NCBI RefSeq assembly: GCF_041053055.1 | Contig: NZ_CP163443.1 | Coordinates: forward strand, 6,183,001 to 6,247,000 | Direction of reading: 5' to 3' | Origin: Streptomyces sp. R41 | Lineage (GTDB): Bacteria > Actinomycetota > Actinomycetes > Streptomycetales > Streptomycetaceae | Length of the DNA stretch: 64,000 nt | In this document: positions 16,541 to 25,066 of the stretch, one piece after another | How positions within the stretch are numbered: position 1 is the first letter of the stretch | Layout of the letters: each line of letters starts with the position of its first letter | Translations under genes and position numbers: made by a program | Notes under the pieces: generated by a model | Told to the model about the DNA's origin: nothing | Seen by the model: only the letters and a program-made list of their open reading frames with translations | Databases searched by the model: none

Positions 16541-17713
16541 CTAGCGGCTCCGCGATGCCGCTCCGCCGCTCGACGCGGGACGCGGTGTCCGGGGCGGGGA
16601 GGGAGGGGCCGGCGAGGACGGCGAGGACGGCGAGGACGGCGAGGACGCCGAGGACGGCAGGGCCCTGGCGGGCACACCCCCGGTGGCCTGCGACGACACT
16701 CGCGGTCCGCTGCGGGAGGCCGCCGCCGCGGCGAGCCCGCCGGACGTGGCCGGGTCTGCCGAGGTGGCGGAAGCCGCGGCGGCCGGGGCCGCCGTGCCGA
16801 CCTGCGCGGTCGCCGTGCCGACCTGCGCGGTCGACATATGGGCCTGCGCGGTCGGCGTATGCGCCTGCGCGGTCGGCATATGGGTCTGTGCGCGCTCGAC
16901 CGTGCGGGCCAGCAGGGGTTTCAGGTCCTTCGGGACGCGGGTGGCGAGTGACTCGACGCGGGTCTTGAACAGGGTCTGTTCCTGCTCCGTCCAGGGGCGG
17001 GCCCGCTCGCGCTCGATCACCTCGCGCGTCGGCACCGGCAGGCGCCAGCCGCCGTCCGGCGTGGACTCGTTGCTGTGCACGATCTCGCCGCCCCTGAGGC
17101 CGACGTGGACGGCGTCCGTGGACTGGTTGCGATCGATGGCGTCCGCGGTCTCCAGGACCCGTTTGTAGGCGGTGTCGTGCCACTCGGGCCCCACCCATCG
17201 GCCGTACCCCTGGTCGTCCCGCATGGCCTGATAGCGGTCGACGATGCCGAGCTGACTGCGGGCGTCGTCGACCGCGACGAACACGGTCTCCACCCGGTAC
17301 CCGGCGTCCCGGAAGTCCTTGAAGCGCTCCTGAGCCCACTCCGGACCGGCCAGCGGAGAGCTGATGACCACGTCGGCCCGCTGCTCGCGGACGTGTTCGA
17401 CCGCCATGTTCCACCAGCGGGGGTCGCTGCACACGGCGGCCGCCGTCCGGTCGTTCTCGCGGGCGTGTTCCACATACCGGGGATGGAACAGAAGCAGGTC
17501 GTCACCGTCGATCCGGACCGCGTCCTGCAGCCCCTTCGCCTCGACGAGCTGTGCTTCCAGCGTGCTCTTTCCGGCGCCTGGCTGACCGCCGATGAACACC
17601 GCGACCGGCTGTTCCTTCGCGGGTCCCGACATGAGGGGCTTGATGGAACGCTCGAATATCTCCTCGATCTGATTCTGCGGAAGGACGTCTCTTTGCGGCG
17701 GAGTGTTCGTCAC
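16541..17713 (-). CDS. Zeta-toxin family ATP/GTP-binding kinase
   Basis: A 390-residue P-loop protein. Walker A GGQPGAGKST at 42-51, followed by RIDGDDLLLFHPRY (about 67-80), the zeta/PezT segment that positions UDP-N-acetylglucosamine and the catalytic Asp. Family enzymes phosphorylate UNAG and block peptidoglycan synthesis. The kinase core ends near residue 280. The rest is low complexity: 8-residue repeats (TAQAHMP/TAQVGTA) and a Ser/Pro tail. GTG 17713 overlaps the stop of the upstream small gene (GTGA), the typical antitoxin-toxin coupling. Toxicity is inferred from family, not shown. Confidence 0.88.
   Translation of the reverse strand: MTNTPPQRDVLPQNQIEEIFERSIKPLMSGPAKEQPVAVFIGGQPGAGKSTLEAQLVEAKGLQDAVRIDGDDLLLFHPRYVEHARENDRTAAAVCSDPRWWNMAVEHVREQRADVVISSPLAGPEWAQERFKDFRDAGYRVETVFVAVDDARSQLGIVDRYQAMRDDQGYGRWVGPEWHDTAYKRVLETADAIDRNQSTDAVHVGLRGGEIVHSNESTPDGGWRLPVPTREVIERERARPWTEQEQTLFKTRVESLATRVPKDLKPLLARTVERAQTHMPTAQAHTPTAQAHMSTAQVGTATAQVGTAAPAAAASATSADPATSGGLAAAAASRSGPRVSSQATGGVPARALPSSASSPSSPSSPSSPAPPSPPRTPRPASSGGAASRSR
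16613..16895. repeat. 9-bp and 24-bp tandem repeats in the zeta C-terminus
   Basis: From about 16797 to 16895 there are four to five copies of a 24-bp unit (core CTGCGCGGTCGGCATATGGG) encoding the TAQAHMPT-like octapeptide. From 16613 to 16660 a 9-bp unit (GAGGACGGC) repeats five times, encoding a Ser/Pro/Ala tract. Both periods are multiples of 3, so changes in copy number stay in frame. Confidence 0.85.
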
Positions 17714-18072
17714 TCGCCGTCCTCCCGTGCGTCATTGTCTCCCCGCGACTCTCCGTCCTCCCGCGCGGTGCGCAGGATTTGCGGATACTCGGAGATGACG
17801 CGGCTGATCTCCTCGTGGTCCCGGACGGAAAGGCTTTGCATCTGCGTCCAGTACTTCCGCTGCTCCCGGGTGAGTCGCCGTACGGTCACCGGATCCGTTT
17901 CCCGGTGAATACGTGCGCTGTAGTGGGCCACGATCGAGCCGATCAAGTCCCGTGCGCGCACGAAGTCCTGGGATTCCCGCTCGGTGAATTTCGGGAAGGC
18001 GCCCAGCTCCTCGATCCCGCTGGTCCGCTTTTCGTCCGTCGAGCCTTCCGGCGTCATGTCCTCGGGCGTCAT
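17710..18072 (-). CDS. Probable antitoxin of the zeta-type module
   Basis: A 120-residue acidic/charged protein with predicted helices: FTERESQDFVRARDLIGSIVAHYSARIHRE and RLTREQRKYWTQMQSLSVRDHEEISRVISEYPQILRTAREDGE. Size, helical character and a 4-base overlap with the downstream zeta-type gene fit an epsilon-like antitoxin, though no epsilon motif is recognisable. The start is ATG 18072 (GAGG 9 bases upstream); ATG 18057 is an alternative because of a 15-bp duplication (ATGACGCCCGAGGAC). It is divergent from the DUF397 gene over a 97-bp promoter region. Confidence 0.68.
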   Translation of the reverse strand: MTPEDMTPEGSTDEKRTSGIEELGAFPKFTERESQDFVRARDLIGSIVAHYSARIHRETDPVTVRRLTREQRKYWTQMQSLSVRDHEEISRVISEYPQILRTAREDGESRGDNDAREDGE

Positions 18073-18169
18073 GTCTTCGGGCCTCGTTTCCGTCCGATGC
18101 CGACCGGGTAATCTTCCGCGCGTCGGTTCAGGGTAGGGCAGGCGATTCACCTGCGGTGAGGGGTGGAAA

Positions 18170-18397
18170 ATGCAGAGGGAGAGGGCGCTCGGCGCGTACG
18201 CGGCCGGTCCTGTCTGGCGCAAGAGTTCCTACAGCGGCAACCACGACGCGACCTGTGTGGAGATGGCCCGCATCGCCGTCAAGGTCGGCCTGCGGGACTC
18301 CAAGAACCGGCAGGGCCCGGTGCTGCTCTTCTCGCCCGGAGCCTGGGGAGGATTCCTCGCCGGTGTGAAGTCGGAGCCGGAGCGGGCCGACGGCTGA
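18170..18397 (+). CDS. DUF397 domain protein
   Basis: A 75-residue protein carrying the DUF397 signature: WRKSSYSGNHDATCVEMA, VGLRDSKNRQGPVLLFSPGAWGGFLAGVK. This actinobacteria-specific family usually sits beside an XRE-type regulator and is tied to developmental regulation in Streptomyces. Here no HTH partner is adjacent; the neighbours are the probable antitoxin (divergent) and the DUF4913 gene (convergent, 18 bp away). Start ATG 18170 follows GGGGTGGAAA. Confidence 0.85.
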   Translation: MQRERALGAYAAGPVWRKSSYSGNHDATCVEMARIAVKVGLRDSKNRQGPVLLFSPGAWGGFLAGVKSEPERADG

Positions 18398-18415
18398 GGA
18401 CGCGCGGGACCCCGC

Positions 18416-18880
18416 TCACCACAGGTTCCTGTCGTAGGGATCGGGCTCCGGCGGTGTATCGGCGCGCGAGGCCTCGGGGACGGCGTACGCCTCGGTGGTC
18501 GGGGCCTGCTTCGCGCGGTGGCCGCCCGCCTTGCAGCCCGCGAACGGGCCGGTGGGAGAACGGAGCTCGGAGAGTACGGGTCCGAGGTGGTCGCGGTGCC
18601 AGACTGCGGGCCCGGACGCGCCCGCCGCCGGGTCGGTGTGCTCCTGCCAGGCCAGCCACAGCCCGTGCAGCCGGGCCACCGCCTCCAGGTGCTCCCACCA
18701 GCGCGGGCACCACGGCTGCTGCGAGGTGACCTCGCGGCCGTACACCGGAAGCAGCAAGTCGGCGACCCAGACGGCGAGTTGGCGCATCTCCTCGGCGTAC
18801 TCCGCGCCGTCGAGGTAGAGAATGAACGGCGGGGCGGCAGGCCCTTCCTGGACCTGCTGCTCAGCTGCGGTGGTCGTCAT
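18416..18880 (-). CDS. DUF4913 domain protein
   Basis: A 154-residue soluble protein with the DUF4913 block FILYLDGAEYAEEMRQLAVWVADLLLPVYGRE...WCPRWWEHLEAVARLHGLWLAWQEHT...GPAVWHRDHLGPVLSELRSPTGPFAGC. The family is found in Streptomyces chromosomes and plasmids beside conjugation-like genes, role unknown. Its ATG overlaps the stop of the VirD4-like gene (ATGA), so it is the last gene of that operon. The C-terminus is Pro/Glu-rich. Confidence 0.85.
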   Translation of the reverse strand: MTTTAAEQQVQEGPAAPPFILYLDGAEYAEEMRQLAVWVADLLLPVYGREVTSQQPWCPRWWEHLEAVARLHGLWLAWQEHTDPAAGASGPAVWHRDHLGPVLSELRSPTGPFAGCKAGGHRAKQAPTTEAYAVPEASRADTPPEPDPYDRNLW

Positions 18881-20631
18881 CGCGTGATGATCCCTTCGGC
18901 GGCTCGGGCGGTGATGGCCTTGACCTCGGTCTGCGCCGCGGTCGCGATTCGGTCGGCGCCGGGTTCGGCGTACCAGGGGCGCAGCCTGACCAGCGCCGGC
19001 TTGATGCCGGTGGCCAGGAGCAGCGCGGTGCCCTTGGGCAGGGCGCGGATGCGGTCCGCGGGCAGGATGCGCTCGAGGCGGTAGGAGGTCGAACGGGACC
19101 GCCCGTCCTTGCTCTTGGACCAGCTGACCGTCGACACATCGTGCTCGCCGACCAGCCGGGAGATCTTCTCCACGAAGTCCGCGTCGTCCAGGCCCGCGCC
19201 GAGCAGCTTGATGGTGGCGGCTCCCCAGAGCGCGTCCATGCCGGCCTCGCCCCACACCCGGACGCCCTGCCGATAACTCTGCAGCAGCGTCACGATGTTG
19301 ATGCCGCGCGAGCCGAAGTGCGAGTACAGGTCGGGGAGATCGGAGATCCGGCAGACGTTGGCGGCCTCGTCGAGCACGGCCGTCATGGGCGGATCGAGCC
19401 GCCCGCCCATCCGCTCCGCGGCCACGACTCCCGCACGCAGTACGGAGTCCGCGGCCGCCGCGATGACACCGGCCGCCGAGCCGCCGCCGTCCTTGGAGAG
19501 GAGGTACAGCGTGTCCGTGGACAGGACGTGCCGCTCCGGGAGGAACTGCGGCAGGTCCGGGTCGGGCGTCACCCATGCGGCGATGCTCGGGTCCAGCAGG
19601 CAGGCCACACACTGGCGGGCCGTCTCGTAGATGCCGTCCCGGGTCTCCACTGCGCCCTGCATGGTGCCCTGCAACTGGTCGGCCAGGGCCGCCATTCCGG
19701 CGTCCCGCAGCAGGTCGACGGGGGTGCGGTCCGCCGGGTCGGCAAGCCAGGCGAGTACCTCGCCGATCTGCCGTTCGCCCCGGTGGGCCGCGTGGAAGAG
19801 GGCGGTGAGGGTGTTCTGCGCGGCCGAGATCCAGAAGTCGCGCTTGGACGCGTCGTCGTTGACCGCTCCGACGAAGTGGCCTGCCAGCCGACGGGCACCC
19901 TCGATCGTGGCGGCGTCGGCGAGCATGTCCCACCACAGGCTGCGGGGTGTGTGGGCGATGCCCTGGGGGTCGAACGTCCATACCCGGCCGACGCGTTCGC
20001 GTTCCGCTCGGGTCACGCTGTAGACGTCCGCCTTGTTCGAGGTCAGCAGGACGCTGCCGCGGGCGCGCAGGACGCGCGGTGCCGCGATGCCCGTGGACTT
20101 GCCGGCCCGGGGGGCCATCAGGTCCAGCTCCACGTCCTCGTAGCTGGAGCGGAGCTCAGGGCCACCTGGTTCCAGGTTGCCGAGCAGGTTTCCGGTGTCG
20201 TCCGGGGTGAGCTTGCCCAACTTGGCCAGCAACGGGCGGAGTTGCCGTGCGCGCTGCGCCGCGCCCTTGGGCAGGAGCCCGGCGAGCTCCTTGCGCCCGG
20301 CGAGCCCGCTGGGCTTGGCGGCCTTTCGCCGTACGAGCATGACAAGCACGACGACAAGGGCCACGACCGCGCCGAACACGACCGCCATCCCGGCCGCGAC
20401 CGCGGTCGGCGACGCCGCCGGCCACACCGCGGCCGGGCCGTCCTTGACCAGCCTGGACAGGGTGGACAGCCCGAACGGTGGCGGGTCCCAGCCGGTGCCG
20501 CTCGCCGCCGCCCCGATGGTCCCGCCCAGCCAGGCCCCGAAGAACAGAGTGCCGACGAGGAAGGCGGCGCCCGGCACGATCCAGGGAAGGAGGTCCTCCC
20601 CGCTGCTGTGATTCCTACGTGTGCTGCTCAT
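18877..20631 (-). CDS. VirD4-like type IV coupling ATPase
   Basis: A 584-residue membrane ATPase of the VirD4/TraM-recognition-domain kind. Two N-terminal membrane segments (about 17-42 and 75-100) precede a basic linker. Walker A-like APRAGKST is at 173-180 and Walker B TAVLDEAANV at about 417-426. The segment SHFGSRGINIVTLLQSYRQGVRVWG is characteristic of coupling proteins. It would recruit substrate and power transfer through the envelope together with the VirB4-like ATPase upstream. A 196-bp gap with a dispersed repeat separates it from the VirB4-like gene, so it may be transcribed from its own promoter. Confidence 0.88.
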   Translation of the reverse strand: MSSTRRNHSSGEDLLPWIVPGAAFLVGTLFFGAWLGGTIGAAASGTGWDPPPFGLSTLSRLVKDGPAAVWPAASPTAVAAGMAVVFGAVVALVVVLVMLVRRKAAKPSGLAGRKELAGLLPKGAAQRARQLRPLLAKLGKLTPDDTGNLLGNLEPGGPELRSSYEDVELDLMAPRAGKSTGIAAPRVLRARGSVLLTSNKADVYSVTRAERERVGRVWTFDPQGIAHTPRSLWWDMLADAATIEGARRLAGHFVGAVNDDASKRDFWISAAQNTLTALFHAAHRGERQIGEVLAWLADPADRTPVDLLRDAGMAALADQLQGTMQGAVETRDGIYETARQCVACLLDPSIAAWVTPDPDLPQFLPERHVLSTDTLYLLSKDGGGSAAGVIAAAADSVLRAGVVAAERMGGRLDPPMTAVLDEAANVCRISDLPDLYSHFGSRGINIVTLLQSYRQGVRVWGEAGMDALWGAATIKLLGAGLDDADFVEKISRLVGEHDVSTVSWSKSKDGRSRSTSYRLERILPADRIRALPKGTALLLATGIKPALVRLRPWYAEPGADRIATAAQTEVKAITARAAEGIITR

Positions 20632-20644
20632 CTGTGCTCCCCCC

Positions 20645-20815
20645 GATGGGTTTCGCCCCCGCCGCCCCTACCCGTTCCCGTATCTGGGGGCTGCGCCCCC
20701 AGACCCGCCTGGGTTGTCTTCTTGCTGCGGCCCGGTGGGGGTTGTTCGCGCAGTTCCCCGCGCCCCTGATAGGGGCGCAGCCCCGAGGTACGGCGGGGGG
20801 CGAGAAAAGCTCCCC
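20645..20815. repeat. Dispersed Streptomyces intergenic repeat
   Basis: Contains GTTTCGCCCCCGCCGCCCCT, ACCCGTTCCCGTATC and the hairpin CTGGGGGCTGCGCCCCCAG, then a second hairpin-rich block (CGCGCCCCTGATAGGGGCGC). The same sequence, inverted, recurs near 39790-39870, and a fragment near 32835-32862. This family is abundant between Streptomyces genes and may act as a bidirectional terminator. It fills the gap between the VirB4-like and VirD4-like genes. Confidence 0.75.
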
Positions 20816-20827
20816 GCGGACGCCCCG

Positions 20828-22318
20828 TCATCGCAATCCACCGTCCCGCTTGGAAAGCGACGGCTTCCCCGCCTCCGACCACCGCGTGTTCGTGTTGTGC
20901 AACGCCCGCTCGGTGTCCGTGATGGACACCTTGATCGGGATCCCGGGACGCCCGCCCACCTTGATCAGGAAGCGTCCACGCCCCGGCGGCTCCTCGTTCC
21001 CGCCCGTGCTCGCCCACCCGGGCGGCGAGGACCAGGACGACACGAGTTCGATCTCCCGCTCGGACATGCCGACGATCTCGCCGAGCTCCTTCATCTCGGT
21101 ACGGGGAAGCCCGGCGCAGACGACCATCCCGGCCCGTTCCACGAAGCCGCGCGCCTTCGCGCGGTCGGACTCGCTGCCCAACGCCTCCGCGTCCTTCAGC
21201 GTGTGCGTGATCTTCGCGTCGCCCAGCCCCAGCGACCGGTTCAGCCGGGTCAGCGCGTCGATCCGCTCCACGATGCCGGAGGCGGCCCGCAGGGGACGCC
21301 ACAGTTCGTCCAGGACCGTGAAGAACCATCGCTGGGGGGCCAGCCCCGCGTCCGCGAGCGCGTGGGCGGCCGCCACCGTGCCCAGTCCGTCCGACCACGC
21401 GGCGAGCATCGCAGCCGCGGTCAGCTGCGTGTCCGCCTCGCCGATACGCGAGATGTCCACGCAGACCGCCGGCGAGGCCGGGTTGATCCGCGTCGACGTC
21501 TCGGACGCGAAGGTGTCGCCGAGCGGTCCGTCCAGCACGCCCAGGAGCGACCGGTGGAGAGGGTCCACCGCCTCCTGGTAGCGGGCGACGTTCCCCCGGT
21601 CCAGCGTCACCGCACGGACCCGGTCCGGACCCTCGTCCAGCACCTTCAACAGATCCGGCAGCAGCGGCGCCCGCCCCGGCTTCGTACGCTCCGCGAGGTG
21701 GTGGAGGCAGGCGGACAGTACGGACTGTTCGTGGTCGTCCATCGGGCGGCCCCGCACGATCGTGATCAGCGCGGCGACCATGTTCAGGACCCGGCCGTGC
21801 GCCTCCGCCGCGAGGATGCGGCCTCGCTCGCCCCCGATCCGTACCGCCGCCTCGCCCATCGCGCCCGGGTCGAGGACGTTGATACCCCCGACGCCCCGCC
21901 CGATCGAGATCACCTGGCCGCCCAACGCCCGCACGGTGTCGGCGTAGTCGGGCTTCAGGTCGCCGAGTACCAGCGGGGTGATGCCCGTCGCGGACATGCC
22001 GATCAGCATGCGGTTGACCAGCGTCGACTTGCCCAGGCCCGGCATGCCGAGCATGAACAGGGACGGGTTGGAGATGTAACGGGCGCGGGTGAACCAGGAG
22101 ATGGGGTCGCCGCACACGGTCGCTCCGGTGTGCAGATGCTGGCCGAGCGGGACCCCGGTCATGGGCGCGCCGGAGCCCGCCGCGAAGGGCCACAGCCCGC
22201 ACGCCTGAACCGTGGTCGCGCGCCACATCGAGGGCGGGTCCACATGCCCGACCTGGCCGCCGCCGGGACCGTACCAGCCGCGCGGCGGGGCGGTGGGGAT
22301 GGATTTCACGGCACTCAC
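20828..22318 (-). CDS. VirB4-like type IV secretion ATPase
   Basis: A 496-residue P-loop ATPase. Walker A GMPGLGKST at 91-99 (after NPSLFML) and Walker B FTVLDELW at 333-340 match the VirB4/TraE AAA domain. The segments VLGDLKPDYADTVRALGGQVISIGRG and RINPASPAVCVDISRI are typical of the actinobacterial subgroup. It lacks the usual long N-terminal domain of VirB4. That part may be supplied by the SCO6880-like protein, whose stop overlaps this GTG start (GTGA). Predicted to energise assembly or export at the inner membrane. Confidence 0.87.
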   Translation of the reverse strand: MSAVKSIPTAPPRGWYGPGGGQVGHVDPPSMWRATTVQACGLWPFAAGSGAPMTGVPLGQHLHTGATVCGDPISWFTRARYISNPSLFMLGMPGLGKSTLVNRMLIGMSATGITPLVLGDLKPDYADTVRALGGQVISIGRGVGGINVLDPGAMGEAAVRIGGERGRILAAEAHGRVLNMVAALITIVRGRPMDDHEQSVLSACLHHLAERTKPGRAPLLPDLLKVLDEGPDRVRAVTLDRGNVARYQEAVDPLHRSLLGVLDGPLGDTFASETSTRINPASPAVCVDISRIGEADTQLTAAAMLAAWSDGLGTVAAAHALADAGLAPQRWFFTVLDELWRPLRAASGIVERIDALTRLNRSLGLGDAKITHTLKDAEALGSESDRAKARGFVERAGMVVCAGLPRTEMKELGEIVGMSEREIELVSSWSSPPGWASTGGNEEPPGRGRFLIKVGGRPGIPIKVSITDTERALHNTNTRWSEAGKPSLSKRDGGLR

Positions 22319-23808
22319 AGCGCCTCCCTGATCTGGTACGGAACGAGGGTGTGCTCCCACGGCAGCAGGCCGACCGGCAGCGTGCAGGTGAAGGCCGAGG
22401 CCTGCATGCGGTCCGCGGGGCGCATCAGGATGCGGGACGACGCCTGGAGGTTGCGCACGGTGATGCCCGCGTCCTGCAGCTGCTCCTCGTCGTCGACGGT
22501 GACGGTGACCATCAGCGAGAACTCCACGAGTCCGGCGCCCGCCGCCTCCTCGGCCGCGGTCTGCTCGGCGGCCTGCATCTCCGAACTGGCCCGCGCCTGG
22601 ACGAGACCGCGCCGCGAGCCCGCCATGAAGTGGGCGGAGCGCCGGTCGGACTCGACGATGCGGGCGGAGGTCGCCGGGTCGATGGGCCGGTAGATGAGGG
22701 AGACCCTCTTGCGCCGGGTGCCGGGCGCGGGTTCGAGCAGGCCCCGCAGGACGCTCGATCGCACCGTGCCGCGCGGCGCGAGCGTCAGCATCCAGGTGCG
22801 CGAGACACCCGAGTCGTGCTTGTACGAGGTGACGGTCTCGACGGCGGCCGCCGGACCCGCGTCGCTCCACTCCAGGCCGGTGGTGGCGTGTTCGGCGCGG
22901 GCGCTGAGCACGTCGGGACCGATGGCCGGGTCGTACGCCACCCGGACGATCTCGGCGAGCCGCTCGGCGGCCAGGGGGTAGGCGCTGCCGCCGCCCGCGG
23001 CCACCAGGCCCGACAGCAGGCCGGGCAGGCGCATCGACAGGTCGGTGATGATGTCGTCGACGTCGCGCTTGGGGCCGCCCGTCGGGCCGTACGTCAACGC
23101 GATGTACGTGTGCATCTCGGAGGACGCCGAAGGGTAGCGTTCGACGACCTCCTCCATCACGGCGCGGGCCGCGGCCGGAGCGTCCGGCGAGATGCGGGGG
23201 AGCACCTCGGCCGCGAGGCGCGTACCCGTGTCCGGGGCGGTCTCGACGACCACCTGGGCGCCGCGCAGACCCGGCTCGTGCGAGAGCCGCGCGAGCCAGT
23301 CGCCCCAGGACGCCACCCAGATGTCGACCTGCTGGGGGTCGACCAGCGAACCGCCGTCCGGCTCGCACGCCAGGACCACGGTGTAGAGACCGCGGCCCGG
23401 GTGGTGCAGCACGCCGAACGAGCGGTTGTAGGCGTCGCGGCCCTCGTACATCTTGGTGCGCGCGAGCAGCCCTGGCGGCTGGAAGCGGCCGCCAGGGCGC
23501 TTGGACAGCGGCCCGGAGACATACGTGTGCGAGCCGTTCGCCTTGCGCTTCATCCAGCCGATCCGGACCGCGAGGACCTGGTAGACGTTGCGGCCGTCCA
23601 CGGTGCGCAGCGCCAGCGGGGCGAGGAACAGCCCGACCGGCACCAGCACGGCGATCGCGGCCATGAGCGAGACCAGCGACGCCAGCAGCGCCACCAGCAG
23701 TCCGCCGAAGGCGACGACGGTGCCGAGCAGACCCAGCGGACCGAGTCCGGGACGGCGGGGCCTGCGCCAGTTCCCGTACGTGGGACGCGTCATGGCGTCG
23801 GTGGACAT
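22315..23808 (-). CDS. SCO6880-like type IV secretion-associated membrane protein
   Basis: A 497-residue protein. After a basic N-terminus (NWRRPRRPGLG) come two adjacent membrane segments (about 25-72, GLLGTVVAFGGLLVALLASLVSLMAAIAVLVPVGLFLAPLA). A long soluble domain follows with GVLHHPGRGLYTVVLACEPDGGSLVDPQQVD and a C-terminal GLLPWEHTLVPYQIREAL. Layout and motifs match the SCO6880 family: a PrgI-like membrane part plus a VirB4 N-domain-like part. It probably forms a split VirB4 with the downstream ATPase, to which it is translationally coupled. Confidence 0.82.
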   Translation of the reverse strand: MSTDAMTRPTYGNWRRPRRPGLGPLGLLGTVVAFGGLLVALLASLVSLMAAIAVLVPVGLFLAPLALRTVDGRNVYQVLAVRIGWMKRKANGSHTYVSGPLSKRPGGRFQPPGLLARTKMYEGRDAYNRSFGVLHHPGRGLYTVVLACEPDGGSLVDPQQVDIWVASWGDWLARLSHEPGLRGAQVVVETAPDTGTRLAAEVLPRISPDAPAAARAVMEEVVERYPSASSEMHTYIALTYGPTGGPKRDVDDIITDLSMRLPGLLSGLVAAGGGSAYPLAAERLAEIVRVAYDPAIGPDVLSARAEHATTGLEWSDAGPAAAVETVTSYKHDSGVSRTWMLTLAPRGTVRSSVLRGLLEPAPGTRRKRVSLIYRPIDPATSARIVESDRRSAHFMAGSRRGLVQARASSEMQAAEQTAAEEAAGAGLVEFSLMVTVTVDDEEQLQDAGITVRNLQASSRILMRPADRMQASAFTCTLPVGLLPWEHTLVPYQIREAL

Positions 23809-23921
23809 GGGGGTTCCTTCTTCCGGCTCGGCTGGCTCAAGGTGCTTGGGATGTAAGGGGGTTGGGGCGGCCCCTGTCGGTCGGTGGCCGCCCCCACGCC
23901 CGGGCGTGGGCCTGGCGGGCC

Positions 23922-25065
23922 CTACTGGTTGTGGCCCTTCATGCCGTCGTTGTCGTCAAGGGAGCCCGCGACTTCCGTGGCGGCCGCGACGCCGGTCTGT
24001 ACGGCGACCGCGGCGGCCTGGACCGCGAGGGCCGCGCCGCCCGTGGCCGCACCCGCGGCGGCGGCACCGCCTCCGGCGGCCGCGCCCCCTGCCCCACCCG
24101 CTCCACCGGCCGGAGCGCCGGCGCCCGCGGACGGCGAGCCCTTCGGGCCGGGCCGCGCCGCCCCCGCCCCCCCGCCCCCCGCCGGCACCGCCCGCGGCGA
24201 TGCTGACGGCGCCGGTGGCGATGTTGTTGGTCGCGTTGAGCGCGACCGTGCCGCCGGACGTGCCGCCGAGGGCCGCCGTTGCCGGAACGATCAGCTTGAG
24301 CAGCGCAGGCAGGGCGAAGACGGCCATGATCAGCATGCCCAGACCCGCGATGGTCTGGTCGAGGTTCTTGGTGTCCTGGGTCATCGACGTGGCCGAATAG
24401 ATGATGAGGGCGGCCGCCGGTTTGTAGAGCAGCCAGGCCGCGAGCCAGCCGATGTGCTTCTTCCACCAGCCCTCGCCCCACCCGGTCATCGAGGAGGCGG
24501 CGGCCAGCGGCAGCGTGCCGACGAGCATGATCATGACGCCGATGCGGATGTACATCAGACAGATCTGCACGAAGCTCGACAGCATCACCAGCAGACCGAA
24601 GATGAGCACCAGGCCCGGCTGATTGAGCGTCAGTACACCGAGCATCGTCGACGCGGTGTCGCCGAGGTCGGACTTCTCGTACACGTGCTGGGCGTACAGG
24701 TCGGAGGCCTTGGTGAGCGCCTGGACCACCGGCACGGCGACCGCACCGACGAGGATGACCTTCCACATCCCCAGGAACGCCTGTTTCATCGGCTGGCCCT
24801 TGCGGTCGAGGGCCATTCTGATCGCGGCGATCAGCAACGAGGCCACGGCCACATAGGCGACGATCCAGTCGACCTCCTTGTCGATGAGGCCGATGGGCTT
24901 CGAGGGGTCGTCCACGTCGACGTTCATCCAGACGCCGTTGAGTGCCTTGAGCACCTCCGACGCGGCGTCGCCGATCGCCTTGGCGAAGACGACGACGGCA
25001 CCTTGGGTGAACTGGGTGCCGACCTCGTCGATCACGCAGTCGTATATCCGCCAGGAACAAGCCAT
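23922..25065 (-). CDS. VirB6/TrbL-like polytopic membrane protein, apparent frameshift near the C-terminus
   Basis: About 380 residues once a frameshift is bridged. From ATG 25065 the protein has an N-terminal soluble region (MACSWRIYDCVIDEVGTQ), then five or six membrane segments (WIVAYVAVASLLIAAIRMAL, WKVILVGAVAVPVVQAL, LVLIFGLLVMLSSFVQICLMY and others). At about 24160-24185 the frame meets runs of five, seven and six C (plus strand). Continuing in-frame gives an Arg-rich tail to 23956; the shifted frame gives a normal Ala/Gly-rich tail ending SLDDNDGMKGHNQ at 23922. The topology fits the VirB6/TrbL channel component. Either sequencing error, mutation or slippage explains the shift. Confidence 0.75.
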
Positions 25066-25066
25066 G

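Noticed and set aside
18170..18397. DUF397 gene as the antitoxin of the zeta module
   Set aside because: It is on the opposite strand and matches DUF397; the overlapping upstream gene at 17710-18072 is the better candidate.
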